This document shows positions 1-6,242 of a stretch of DNA of 6,365 nt, piece by piece (position 1 is the stretch's first letter; each line of letters begins with the position of its first letter). The translations under genes and the position numbers were made by a program. This DNA comes from Caryophanales bacterium UBA7642 (GTDB lineage: Bacteria; Bacillota_I; Bacilli_A; RFN20; CAG-288): contig DLIM01000022.1 of the NCBI GenBank assembly GCA_002483745.1, forward strand, positions 1-6,365, given 5' to 3'. The notes under the pieces are model-generated. The model was not told the DNA's origin and searched no databases. It was given only the letters and a program-made list of their open reading frames with translations.

Positions 1-585
1 CAGATTGGTACACCTAAAGAAATCTACTATCATCCTAAGAATGAATTTGTGGCTGACTTTATTGGTGAAGTCAATTTCCTTGAAGCAAAGATTACTTCTG
101 TTGCTGCCAATAAGAAACAAGTCAATGTACAAGTCGGCGAGATGAACTTCCCAGTCGACAATCCTGGCGGATTCAATGTCGGCGATGAAGTAAAACTAGT
201 CTTACGTCCCGAAGCTTTGCATGTCGTTGAAAAGGGCCTGCTTCCCTGCAAGGTTATCTTATCAACCTTTATGGGATCCTATCAGCTCTATCATGTAAAG
301 TGCGGCGAAGAGCTAGTTAAGATCTGTGAATACAATCCCAGAGGGAAACGTATCTTCAATGTCGGAGAGGATGGCTATCTATCCTTTGAAGCTAGCGACT
401 GCCATATCTTGCCAAGACATGAAGAAAACAAGGTAGAGACTATCTATCTTGATGAGGAGAAGAAACCTAAAGACAACAATAAGAAGGAACCCTCTAAAGT
501 AGGAGAAGAACTGAAGAAGGAAAAGAAATCTTTCTTCGATTTCTTCAAGCATAAGAAAGACAAAGAAGATACTCCAAAGAAGTAA
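1..585 (+). CDS. ABC transporter ATP-binding protein, C-terminal part (5' end outside window)
   Basis: The reading frame is open from base 1 and ends at a TAA, giving 194 residues with no start in view. The first residues (QIGTPKEIYYHPKNEFVADF) are the stretch just after the H-loop in ferric/spermidine/sugar-type importer ATPases, where the nucleotide-binding domain joins the TOBE domain. Walker A, signature and Walker B motifs would therefore lie upstream of the window. Residues about 22-140 look like the TOBE regulatory beta-domain, with LRPEAL at 68-73. From about residue 150 to the end is a lysine/glutamate-rich, low-complexity tail containing the aromatic patch KSFFDFFKHKK, which is longer and more charged than usual for this family. 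The protein should energise a binding-protein-dependent importer at the cytoplasmic membrane; its partners must lie to the left. The family is clear, the substrate is not. An internal GTG at base 49 would be a false start because family homology continues upstream of it. Confidence 0.88.
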   Translation, partial: QIGTPKEIYYHPKNEFVADFIGEVNFLEAKITSVAANKKQVNVQVGEMNFPVDNPGGFNVGDEVKLVLRPEALHVVEKGLLPCKVILSTFMGSYQLYHVKCGEELVKICEYNPRGKRIFNVGEDGYLSFEASDCHILPRHEENKVETIYLDEEKKPKDNNKKEPSKVGEELKKEKKSFFDFFKHKKDKEDTPKK

Positions 586-589
586 AACT

Positions 590-631
590 AAAAAGGCTAC
601 TAAGAAGAAAAACTTCTAAGTAGCCTTTTTT
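590..631. terminator. Bidirectional Rho-independent terminator between convergent genes
   Basis: Arms 590-607 and 613-630 pair over 18 positions with a single mismatch around an AAAAA loop. The core is GGCTACT paired with AGTAGCC, flanked by an A-run on one side and a T-run (626-631) on the other, so each strand reads as a stem followed by U residues. It begins 5 bases after the stop codon of the plus-strand ATPase. It lies 40 bases past the stop of the minus-strand nagB, as expected of a terminator shared by convergent transcription units. Confidence 0.9.
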
Positions 632-670
632 GGTGGAAAACAAATCTTATCGAAATAGGGGTAAAATTAA

Positions 671-1378
671 TTATCTTTCTTTAATATCCTTGGCGGCTTC
701 TTTATCTAAATAGAGAGTCGTATTGGGATGGTTGTTTAGAATACTGGCTGGACAAGAAGGATCAACTTTTGCTAAAAGCTTTTTGATAGCTTCGTTCTTG
801 TTGTTTCCAGTAGCAATCAAAACAATCTCTTTAGCTTTCATGATGGTCTTTAAGCCCATAGTGATTGCTTTAGTAGGAACATCTTCGATAGAAGGGAAGA
901 AACGAGAATTGTCTTTGATGGTTCTTTGTGTTAAGGAAGTGATGTGGGTTCCTTCATCAAAGGGAGTATTAGGCTCATTGAAACCAATATGCCCATCAGC
1001 ACCAATTCCTAAAATCTGAAGATCGACAGGGGTCTTTTCAATTAAGGCATCATAACCAGCTGGATCTTTTGGATTGGGGAAGTGAACATGTTTTTTATTG
1101 ATATTGATATGATTAAAAAGATGCTGATCCATGAAATACCAATAAGAATCCTGATTATGTTTGTAATCTAGATATTCATCAAGATTAAAAGTACTGGTTT
1201 CCTCAAAAGAAATGGTTTTCTTCTGATAAGCTTTGATTAAATCATCGTAGACAACAGTCGGAGAGCTTCCGGTTGCTAATCCTAAGACGGCATCCGGTTT
1301 CTTCTTTAATAGCTTTATAAACTTCTCGGCAATCAGACTTGATAATTCTTCTTTAGTGTCTCTAATAACAATCTTCAT
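671..1378 (-). CDS. nagB: Glucosamine-6-phosphate deaminase
   Basis: This cytoplasmic enzyme of amino-sugar catabolism converts glucosamine-6-phosphate to fructose-6-phosphate and ammonia. The 235-residue protein shows the family motifs in order: phosphate-binding ATGSSPT (35-41), FNLDEY (64-69) with the expected catalytic Asp67, and GIGADGHIGFNEP (124-136) with Asp128, His130 and Glu135, which match Asp141/His143/Glu148 of the E. coli enzyme. NSRFF (157-161) is also conserved. It is shorter than the 266-residue allosteric E. coli enzyme and fits the compact Gram-positive form, so classical hexameric allostery by GlcNAc-6-phosphate is unlikely. The ATG is preceded by AAGGAG at 1386-1391 with a 7-base gap, which fixes the start. 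It is the last gene before the shared terminator and lies 65 bases downstream of the RpiR regulator gene, so it is probably co-transcribed with it, perhaps with an extra local promoter. Confidence 0.96.
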   Translation of the reverse strand: MKIVIRDTKEELSSLIAEKFIKLLKKKPDAVLGLATGSSPTVVYDDLIKAYQKKTISFEETSTFNLDEYLDYKHNQDSYWYFMDQHLFNHININKKHVHFPNPKDPAGYDALIEKTPVDLQILGIGADGHIGFNEPNTPFDEGTHITSLTQRTIKDNSRFFPSIEDVPTKAITMGLKTIMKAKEIVLIATGNNKNEAIKKLLAKVDPSCPASILNNHPNTTLYLDKEAAKDIKER

Positions 1379-1399
1379 ATTTTTTCTCCTTAGATATTG

Positions 1400-1412
1400 A
1401 CTATCTTATAGT
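1400..1412. repeat. Short palindrome in the nagB leader region
   Basis: ACTAT-CTT-ATAGT is a 5+5 inverted repeat about 20 bases upstream of the nagB start. Its right part, TCTTATAGT (1404-1412), recurs exactly at 2433-2441 upstream of the RpiR gene. On the minus strand it reads ACTATAAGA and contains TATAAG, a possible -10 box, but no convincing -35 box sits 16-18 bases away. It could be a weak promoter, an operator or chance in AT-rich DNA. Confidence 0.3.
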
Positions 1413-1423
1413 TAGACAAGAGG

Positions 1424-1439
1424 TTGCTTATATTAAAAG
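1424..1439 (-). promoter_or_regulatory. Element shared by the nagB and rpiR upstream regions (nagB copy)
   Basis: On the minus strand this reads CTTTTAATATAAGCAA. It matches the element at 2386-2401 upstream of the RpiR-type gene at 15 of 16 positions (A for G at position 7). Both copies contain TATAAG, a good -10 hexamer. For nagB this would put a start near 1420 and give a leader of about 40 bases. No good -35 hexamer is visible at normal spacing. Either a promoter core or a regulator half-site is possible. The + strand here also forms TTGCTT/AAGCAA arms (1424-1429, 1437-1442), too weak for a terminator. Confidence 0.4.
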
Positions 1440-1443
1440 CAAT

Positions 1444-2322
1444 TTATTTATTGCCTTTAATTAAGTCCTTATCACCTAAGAACACATCATTAGTAAGCTT
1501 ATAGAATCTTTCCAATTTATCAACTCTTCTTTCAGCTAAGCGGGTGAAGAGTATATCGATGATATTAAGCTGAGCAATACGGGATTTAGTCGAGTTAGTT
1601 CTGATTCCTTCTGAGACGGCGGCATGGCGGATAGTTAAGTCGACTAATTTTGAAAGAGTGTTATCGGAATACTTAGTCATTCCTATAGTATAGGCTTTGT
1701 TCTCCTTAGCTATTTTCAATGACTTGATTAAGTCTTTGGATTCTCCAGAATATGAGATATAGAAAGCTACATCGCTTTTTGTAAGAATAGAAGCTGAGAG
1801 AATCTGATCGTGAACGGAATCAAAGGCTTGGCATTCAATACCGATTCTTTGGAATTTGAAGACAGCGTCCTTAGCAGCAATAACGGAACCACCGATAGCA
1901 TAGAAGTAAATCTTTCCGGCATTATCTAATTTGTTGACGGCTGTTTCGATGTCTTTAGGGTTAACCACTTTTAAGGAATTCTCGATAGCGGCAATGTTTC
2001 CTCTTGAGACTCTTTGGATAGTGGCTTCTATCGATGAATCATCTTCAGAGATATTCTCTAGGTCTCTAACGTTTTCAGGATATCTTTGTTTGTTCTGTGC
2101 CTCGGAGAAGAGGGACTTGGTGAAATCACGGTAACCGGAGAATCCTAAGAACTTAGTATATCTAACAATTGTCGCTGCGCTAGACTTGCTAGCTTTAGCT
2201 AATTCAGTGATAGTCATGGAAGCGACTTCTTGAACATTGTCTAGTATGAACTTTGCCAAAACGTTTTCTTTTTTAGGAAGAGAATCAAGAGATTCTTTCA
2301 TTTTAATTAGGCAATTTTCCAT
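1444..2322 (-). CDS. RpiR-family (MurR-like) transcriptional regulator with SIS domain
   Basis: This is a cytoplasmic DNA-binding regulator of 292 residues, the usual length for the family. The N-terminal RpiR-type helix-turn-helix covers about residues 1-77, with the recognition region around MTITELAKASKSSAATIVRY (36-55) followed by KFLGFSGYRDF. The C-terminal SIS sugar-phosphate-binding domain covers about 125-265, with YAIGGSVIAAKDAVFKFQRIG (start 141) and YISYSGESKDLI (188-199). The closing SRIAQLNIIDILF (248-260) is typical. Members sense phosphosugars such as MurNAc-6-phosphate (MurR) or glucosamine/GlcNAc-6-phosphate. Placement between murQ and nagB suggests it controls both and probably the transporter operon. 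The start has AAGGGG 8 bases upstream. The palindrome at 2367-2387 lies in its own leader, suggesting autoregulation. Whether it represses or activates cannot be told. Confidence 0.92.
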   Translation of the reverse strand: MENCLIKMKESLDSLPKKENVLAKFILDNVQEVASMTITELAKASKSSAATIVRYTKFLGFSGYRDFTKSLFSEAQNKQRYPENVRDLENISEDDSSIEATIQRVSRGNIAAIENSLKVVNPKDIETAVNKLDNAGKIYFYAIGGSVIAAKDAVFKFQRIGIECQAFDSVHDQILSASILTKSDVAFYISYSGESKDLIKSLKIAKENKAYTIGMTKYSDNTLSKLVDLTIRHAAVSEGIRTNSTKSRIAQLNIIDILFTRLAERRVDKLERFYKLTNDVFLGDKDLIKGNK

Positions 2323-2366
2323 ATTTGGTTCCCCTTTGATAACAATATTTTAAGCTCTTTAAGAAA

Positions 2367-2387
2367 AAATGTAAATTATTTTCATTT
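2367..2387. promoter_or_regulatory. Near-perfect palindrome, candidate operator for the RpiR-family regulator
   Basis: This is a 21-base inverted repeat centred on base 2377 with arms AAATGTAAAT and ATTTTCATTT; only one pair (2372/2382) fails to match its partner. The core pattern TGWAAATWATTTWCA resembles AT-rich palindromes reported for RpiR/MurR-type regulators in Gram-positive bacteria, a comparison made from memory. It sits 45 bases upstream of the regulator's start codon and directly downstream of a -10-like TATAAG (2389-2394), where bound protein would cover the transcription start. I infer an autoregulatory operator. Confidence 0.6.
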
Positions 2388-2415
2388 GCTTATACTAAAA
2401 GATGAAATTAAGCAA
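2386..2415 (-). promoter_or_regulatory. Candidate promoter of the RpiR-family gene, with shared 16-base element
   Basis: The minus strand carries TTGCTT (2410-2415, three of six matches to a -35 box), a 15-base spacer, and TATAAG (2389-2394, five of six matches to a -10 box). The -10 lies inside CTTTTAGTATAAGCAA (2386-2401), which is repeated with one change upstream of nagB (1424-1439). The spacer is shorter than the optimum, so the promoter may be weak or activator-dependent. The predicted start falls inside the adjacent palindrome. Confidence 0.45.
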
Positions 2416-2434
2416 TACTGTCATTAAGGTGTTC

Positions 2435-2449
2435 TTATAGTATCTATAA
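2435..2449. repeat. 15-base palindrome just after the murQ stop codon
   Basis: TTATAG-TAT-CTATAA is a perfect 6+6 inverted repeat immediately downstream of the murQ stop. It has no GC-rich stem and no T-run, so it is not a convincing terminator. On the minus strand it contains TATAAG (2434-2439). It could be a second regulator site or a -10 element for the regulator gene. The support is pattern only. Confidence 0.3.
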
Positions 2450-3349
2450 CTACTTTTTAATGGCTTTCCGGATAAAGCCTTTGCTTTTCTTTAATCTGTC
2501 ATTGGCTTCGGCTATTGAGCAATTAAGAAGAATGGAGACGATAGCAGGTTTGCATTCGCCTTTTGCTTCCTGAAGCTTCTTTGAGGCTTCTTCCTCAGAG
2601 CAGTTTGTGGCGGCCATGATGATGTTTTCGGTTCTTTCTTTAAGCTTCTCATTTGATTGAACCACATCAACCATGAGGTTTTCGTAAACCTTTCCTGATC
2701 TAACCATCGTTCCAGTGGAAATCATATTAAGAACTAGTTTCTCAGCTGTTCCGCATTTAAGTCTAGTGGAACCGGTTAATACTTCTGGTCCTGGGACAAC
2801 ATGGATTGAGATATCGGCATACTTAGAGATTAGATCATTAGTATTGCAGGAAATGGTGATGATCTTTAATCCCATCTTCTTAGCTACTTTTAATCCCTCA
2901 ATGACATAAGGGGTTCTTCCAGAAGCGGCCAAACCAACAATGACATCTTTAGAGGTAAGCTTAGCTTCTTGAATGTCTTTATCAGCCATTTCTTTGCTAT
3001 CTTCGGCTCCTTCTACAGAATCCCAGATGGCTTGGTGGCCACCGGCTAGTAAAGCGGTGAAGGTATCTTTGGATACTCCGAAAGTCGGAGGACATTCGAC
3101 GGCATCAACAACAGCATATCTGCCTGAGCTTCCAGCTCCCATATAGATGATTCTGCCACCCTGCTGATAGACCTTGGCACAGAGATCGATGGCTTTAGAA
3201 ATATTAGGTATTTCTTTTCTGACGGCAGCAACTACTTTGATGTCTTCAATATTCATAATAGTTGCAATCTGAGTTGAAGACATTTCATCTAGATTCATCG
3301 TGCCAGGATTTCTTTGCTCGGTTTCAAGTTTTGTGATATCGCAGTTCAT
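2450..3349 (-). CDS. murQ: N-acetylmuramic acid 6-phosphate etherase
   Basis: This cytoplasmic lyase cleaves the D-lactyl ether of MurNAc-6-phosphate, giving GlcNAc-6-phosphate and D-lactate, in cell-wall sugar recycling or scavenging. At 299 residues it has full family length. The N-terminal EQRNPGTMNLDEM (11-23) is characteristic. The SIS domain has GAGSSGR (71-77), ECPPTFG (85-91) with Glu85 matching E. coli catalytic Glu83, and VEGAED (112-117) with Glu116 matching E. coli Glu114. ASGRTPYV (142-149) and the MurQ/GCKR signature GPEVLTGSTRLKCGTAEKL (187-205) follow. A small helical domain closes the protein (about 245-299). Some positions next to the active-site loop differ from the usual form. 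The ATG is preceded by AAAGGA with 7 bases between. The gene starts 13 bases after the permease stop, so it is co-transcribed with the transporter. No MurP PTS permease or amino-sugar kinase, the usual sources of its substrate, is in the window. Confidence 0.96.
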   Translation of the reverse strand: MNCDITKLETEQRNPGTMNLDEMSSTQIATIMNIEDIKVVAAVRKEIPNISKAIDLCAKVYQQGGRIIYMGAGSSGRYAVVDAVECPPTFGVSKDTFTALLAGGHQAIWDSVEGAEDSKEMADKDIQEAKLTSKDVIVGLAASGRTPYVIEGLKVAKKMGLKIITISCNTNDLISKYADISIHVVPGPEVLTGSTRLKCGTAEKLVLNMISTGTMVRSGKVYENLMVDVVQSNEKLKERTENIIMAATNCSEEEASKKLQEAKGECKPAIVSILLNCSIAEANDRLKKSKGFIRKAIKK

Positions 3350-3362
3350 GATATTTTCCTTT

Positions 3363-5084
3363 CTAAATAGAGATTTCTTTCTTACCTGATAGTTTGAAGA
3401 ATATTAATAAAGTTATGGTTGAGATCAGCATCAATAAGGTGGATAAAGCGGCACCATAACCATAGGCTCCGGTGGAAATAGCGTTAAAGATTTCAATAGA
3501 CATGGTCTTAGTCTTATTGGAGTAAAGGATTATTGATCCGCTTAATTCAGTGATGATTGATAGCCAGCTCATGGTTGCTCCTGACATGACACCAGGCATC
3601 ATCATTGGGATGGTGACTTTAAAGAAAGTCTTGAAGGGGTTAGCTCCTAGTGACTGAGAGGCTTCTTCGACATTTAAATCTATTTGATGAAGAATAGCGG
3701 TTGATGATCTGATTGTATAAGGTAGTCTTCTAATGATGTAGTTAAGAACGATGATGGCAGCTGTTCCTATTAGAGCAAAGGGTGGCTTATTGAAGGCAAA
3801 GAGTAAGGCAATACCTAAGACTGAACCAGGAATAATGAATGGAAGGTTAGAGAGGGTATCAATAAACTTAGTGATGTGTGAAGACTTTCTGACACTTAGG
3901 TAAGAGATAAGGATACCTAAGAGAATAACAATTGCTAAAGCAATGAAGGAATAAAGGAAGGTATTTCCAATTGATCTGAGGATAGAAGAGGTAGTGAAGA
4001 TAGTAATGTAATTCTGGAAAGTATAAGAACCTGACATAACAACGTTAGTAGAATCCTTGAAGCTTTGGATAACGACTATCAACATTGGAAGAATCAATAA
4101 AGCCAATAAGATATAGACAAAGATATGAGAGAATACTTCAACAACAGTTCCTTGCTTAGTTGGCTCTATCGGTCTTAATGCCGACATAGCAATTTTCTTT
4201 CTGTTAGATAACCATCTTTGTACTAAGAAGATGACTAAGGTAATGACAATGGTGGCCAAACAGATAGTAGCTGCTAAAGGTTCATTTTCTTGGACATCAG
4301 AAGTATAAAGGTTATAGATCAAGGTAGGTAGAGTTCGATAGCCTTCGCCGATCAAACTAGGCACACCAAAATCGGAGATGACACGCATGAAGACTAGAAC
4401 TGCTGAAGCTAAGATAGTCGGTAAGATTAAAGGAAGCACTACTTTGAAGAAACGGGCTACTCCGTGTCCGCCTAAAGATTCACTAGCTTCCAATAAGGAT
4501 TTATCTACTTGTTTTAATGCACCAGATACGTAAAGGTTAACTAGAGGTATGAGTTTAATGGAGAAGACGAAGCAAATACCGCTAAAACCATAGATGCCTT
4601 GATAGGCGATTCCAATCGTATTCAGCCATTTTGTGATAATACCGGCTCTTCCTAAGAGAATAATCCAGGCATAGGAAGATAGGAATGGAGGGGTAACCAT
4701 GGTAATTAAAAGAATGGTCTTAATTATCTTGGCTCCATAGATCTTAGTTGTGCAGAGAACATAGGCTAATATCGTGCCTAAAGTAGTAGCAATCAAAGCC
4801 GATAATAAGGAGACTTTAACGGAATTCCAGACAGTCTTCTGATAATAGCCATATTTATTGGTGAAGAACTCATTGAACTGTGTGAAATCAAAGGAGTGAG
4901 TATCAAAGTTATAAACTGATTTAGCTAAGATAGTAATTAATGGGTAGACAAAGAATAAAGCAAAGAAAAGGAGGATAGCTAAAGTAACAGCATTCCAGCC
5001 AGTAAAATGAAGCCTTATTTTGTGATGCTTCTTTTCAGGGGCTTGTTCTGGGAATACTCCCGGCGGAATCATTTCTTGTTCCAT
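3363..5084 (-). CDS. Fused two-domain ABC permease, ferric/hexose-phosphate (AfuB/FbpB-like) type
   Basis: This integral membrane protein of 573 residues forms both halves of an importer channel in one chain. After a short cytoplasmic N-terminus (about 1-28) come two homologous permease domains. Domain 1 (about 29-292) has hydrophobic segments near 32-56, 90-110, 121-145, 165-190, 218-235 and 270-289, and the ATPase-coupling EAA loop at 198-222 (LEASESLGGHGVARFFKVV). Domain 2 (about 318-566) has segments near 320-340, 374-397, 413-430, 436-452, 495-515 and 545-564, and a second EAA loop at 472-498 (VEEASQSLGANPFKTFFKV). Each loop fits the two coupling surfaces of an ATPase dimer. Fused permeases are typical of the Fe3+/AfuB/phosphonate-type family. 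The start lies 3 bases after the ATPase stop with AGAAGG inside the ATPase 3' end, indicating coupled translation. Substrate is not readable from sequence; the murQ linkage favours a phosphorylated amino sugar over iron. Confidence 0.9.
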   Translation of the reverse strand: MEQEMIPPGVFPEQAPEKKHHKIRLHFTGWNAVTLAILLFFALFFVYPLITILAKSVYNFDTHSFDFTQFNEFFTNKYGYYQKTVWNSVKVSLLSALIATTLGTILAYVLCTTKIYGAKIIKTILLITMVTPPFLSSYAWIILLGRAGIITKWLNTIGIAYQGIYGFSGICFVFSIKLIPLVNLYVSGALKQVDKSLLEASESLGGHGVARFFKVVLPLILPTILASAVLVFMRVISDFGVPSLIGEGYRTLPTLIYNLYTSDVQENEPLAATICLATIVITLVIFLVQRWLSNRKKIAMSALRPIEPTKQGTVVEVFSHIFVYILLALLILPMLIVVIQSFKDSTNVVMSGSYTFQNYITIFTTSSILRSIGNTFLYSFIALAIVILLGILISYLSVRKSSHITKFIDTLSNLPFIIPGSVLGIALLFAFNKPPFALIGTAAIIVLNYIIRRLPYTIRSSTAILHQIDLNVEEASQSLGANPFKTFFKVTIPMMMPGVMSGATMSWLSIITELSGSIILYSNKTKTMSIEIFNAISTGAYGYGAALSTLLMLISTITLLIFFKLSGKKEISI

Positions 5085-5087
5085 AAA

Positions 5088-6179
5088 CTAGGCCTTCTTC
5101 ATAACTGATAATTCGGTATTAGCATCAAAGACATTAATAATATCGTGATTGAAATCCAGGTGAACATGTTCACCGACTTCATGTAAAGGAAGAGCAATAT
5201 CGTTATGGACTTCAATTAACTGATTATCGGCCATCTTTAAGGTATACTGCATTTCAGTACCTAAGAAGATTTTTTCAACTATCTCGCCTCTGATAGTATT
5301 AGTAGTTCTTTGTGAGAAGGTTAATTCATTAGGTCTAATAACTATTTTTACAGGTAAACCAACTTTAGTCTTATCATCAATGTTAGGTAAGGCATAGATG
5401 CCATCGGCACCCATATCAACACCCATTACACCGGAAGTATTAACTATCTTTCCGTTGAAGACATTTGATAATCCAATAAAGGTAGCGACAAAGAGGTTTC
5501 TTGGAGTACGATAGACTTCAATTGCTGTACCTACCTGCTGAATAACACCATGTTTCATAATGGCAATTCTATCAGACATAGAAAGAGCTTCAGTCTGATC
5601 GTGAGTGACATAGATAGTAGTGATCTTCTTGGTATTCTGTAGATGCTTAATAGCTAGTCTCATCTCGACTCTAAGCTTAGCATCGAGGTTACTTAAAGGC
5701 TCATCAAAAAGCAGGACGCCAGGATCAATTACAATAGCTCTAGCTAAAGCAATTCTTTGCTGCTGACCGCCAGACATATCAGAGGGTAATCTATCTTTTA
5801 GATTAGCGATCTGAACCTGATCAAGAATATCCATGACTTTCTTATCGATTTCTTCTTTCGGAAGTTTTCTTTGCTTTAAGCCATAAGCGACATTCTCATA
5901 GACGGTCATATGAGGGAAGACAGCGTAGTTTTGGAAGACCATACCGATGTTTCTTTTATAAATCGGGACATCATTGATTCTTTTATCATCAAAATAAATG
6001 TCGCCGCCTTCAATAGTATTGAAGCCAGCAATCATTCTAAGAAGGGTAGTTTTACCACAGCCAGATGATCCTAAAAGAGTGAAGAACTCACCCTTTTTGA
6101 TATCCAATGACAAGTCCGGAATGACGGTATTGTCTCCGTATCTCTTCACAACATGATCTATTTTAATTGATATACTCAT
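5088..6179 (-). CDS. ABC importer ATP-binding protein with TOBE domain
   Basis: This membrane-associated ATPase of 363 residues should drive the permease encoded 3 bases downstream. All nucleotide-binding motifs are intact: Walker A GSSGCGKT (37-44), Q-loop Gln83 in VFQNYAVFPHMTVYENV, signature MSGGQQQR (135-142), Walker B VLLFDEP (155-161), D-loop SNLDAK (163-168) and switch His193 in YVTHDQTEAL. A TOBE domain follows from about 235, with IRPNEL at 281-286. The length and the EVYRTPRNLFVATFIG linker place it with the ferric/spermidine/sugar-phosphate (FbpC/AfuC/PotA) group. The ATG is preceded by GAGG at 6185-6188 with 5 bases between. It resembles the partial ATPase at 1-585 in the linker and TOBE region but lacks that protein's lysine-rich tail. 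The substrate is inferred from neighbours only. Confidence 0.94.
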   Translation of the reverse strand: MSISIKIDHVVKRYGDNTVIPDLSLDIKKGEFFTLLGSSGCGKTTLLRMIAGFNTIEGGDIYFDDKRINDVPIYKRNIGMVFQNYAVFPHMTVYENVAYGLKQRKLPKEEIDKKVMDILDQVQIANLKDRLPSDMSGGQQQRIALARAIVIDPGVLLFDEPLSNLDAKLRVEMRLAIKHLQNTKKITTIYVTHDQTEALSMSDRIAIMKHGVIQQVGTAIEVYRTPRNLFVATFIGLSNVFNGKIVNTSGVMGVDMGADGIYALPNIDDKTKVGLPVKIVIRPNELTFSQRTTNTIRGEIVEKIFLGTEMQYTLKMADNQLIEVHNDIALPLHEVGEHVHLDFNHDIINVFDANTELSVMKKA

Positions 6180-6204
6180 TTTAACCTCGAGAGAAAAACA
6201 CGAA

Positions 6205-6233
6205 TCTAGCTAGGCCAAATAGGCCTAGCTAGA
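6205..6233 (-). other. Intercistronic hairpin between binding-protein and ATPase genes
   Basis: TCTAGCTAGGCC (6205-6216) and GGCCTAGCTAGA (6222-6233) form a perfect 12-base-pair stem with loop AAATA. It starts 10 bases after the stop codon of the upstream gene. The minus strand continues TTCGTGTTTTTC, not an immediate U-run, so full termination is not expected. Hairpins here commonly protect the binding-protein transcript 3' end or partly terminate it, making binding protein more abundant than the membrane parts. A leaky terminator is the alternative. Confidence 0.7.
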
Positions 6234-6242
6234 AATAGTCTA

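Noticed and set aside
30..251. Minus-strand open frame opposite the left ATPase
   Set aside because: It lies fully within the coding frame of a recognisable ABC ATPase on the other strand, has no family features and no good ribosome site.
723..1019. Plus-strand open frame opposite nagB
   Set aside because: Antisense shadow of a well conserved enzyme; no start signal or motif.
1424..1442. TTGCTT/AAGCAA hairpin as a terminator after the regulator gene
   Set aside because: Only six AT-rich pairs with a seven-base loop and no U-run on the minus strand; unlikely to stop transcription before nagB.
1931..2134. Plus-strand open frame opposite the RpiR-type gene
   Set aside because: Antisense shadow of a complete regulator with intact domains.
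2715..3231. Short open frames overlapping murQ (2715-2909 plus strand, 3046-3231 minus strand in another frame)
   Set aside because: Both sit inside the conserved SIS domain coding region of murQ and show no independent features.
3363..6179. Annotating the transporter simply as a ferric iron importer
   Set aside because: The family resemblance covers several substrates and the ligand-binding subunit is almost entirely outside the window; the tight linkage to murQ and the amino-sugar genes argues against a default iron label.
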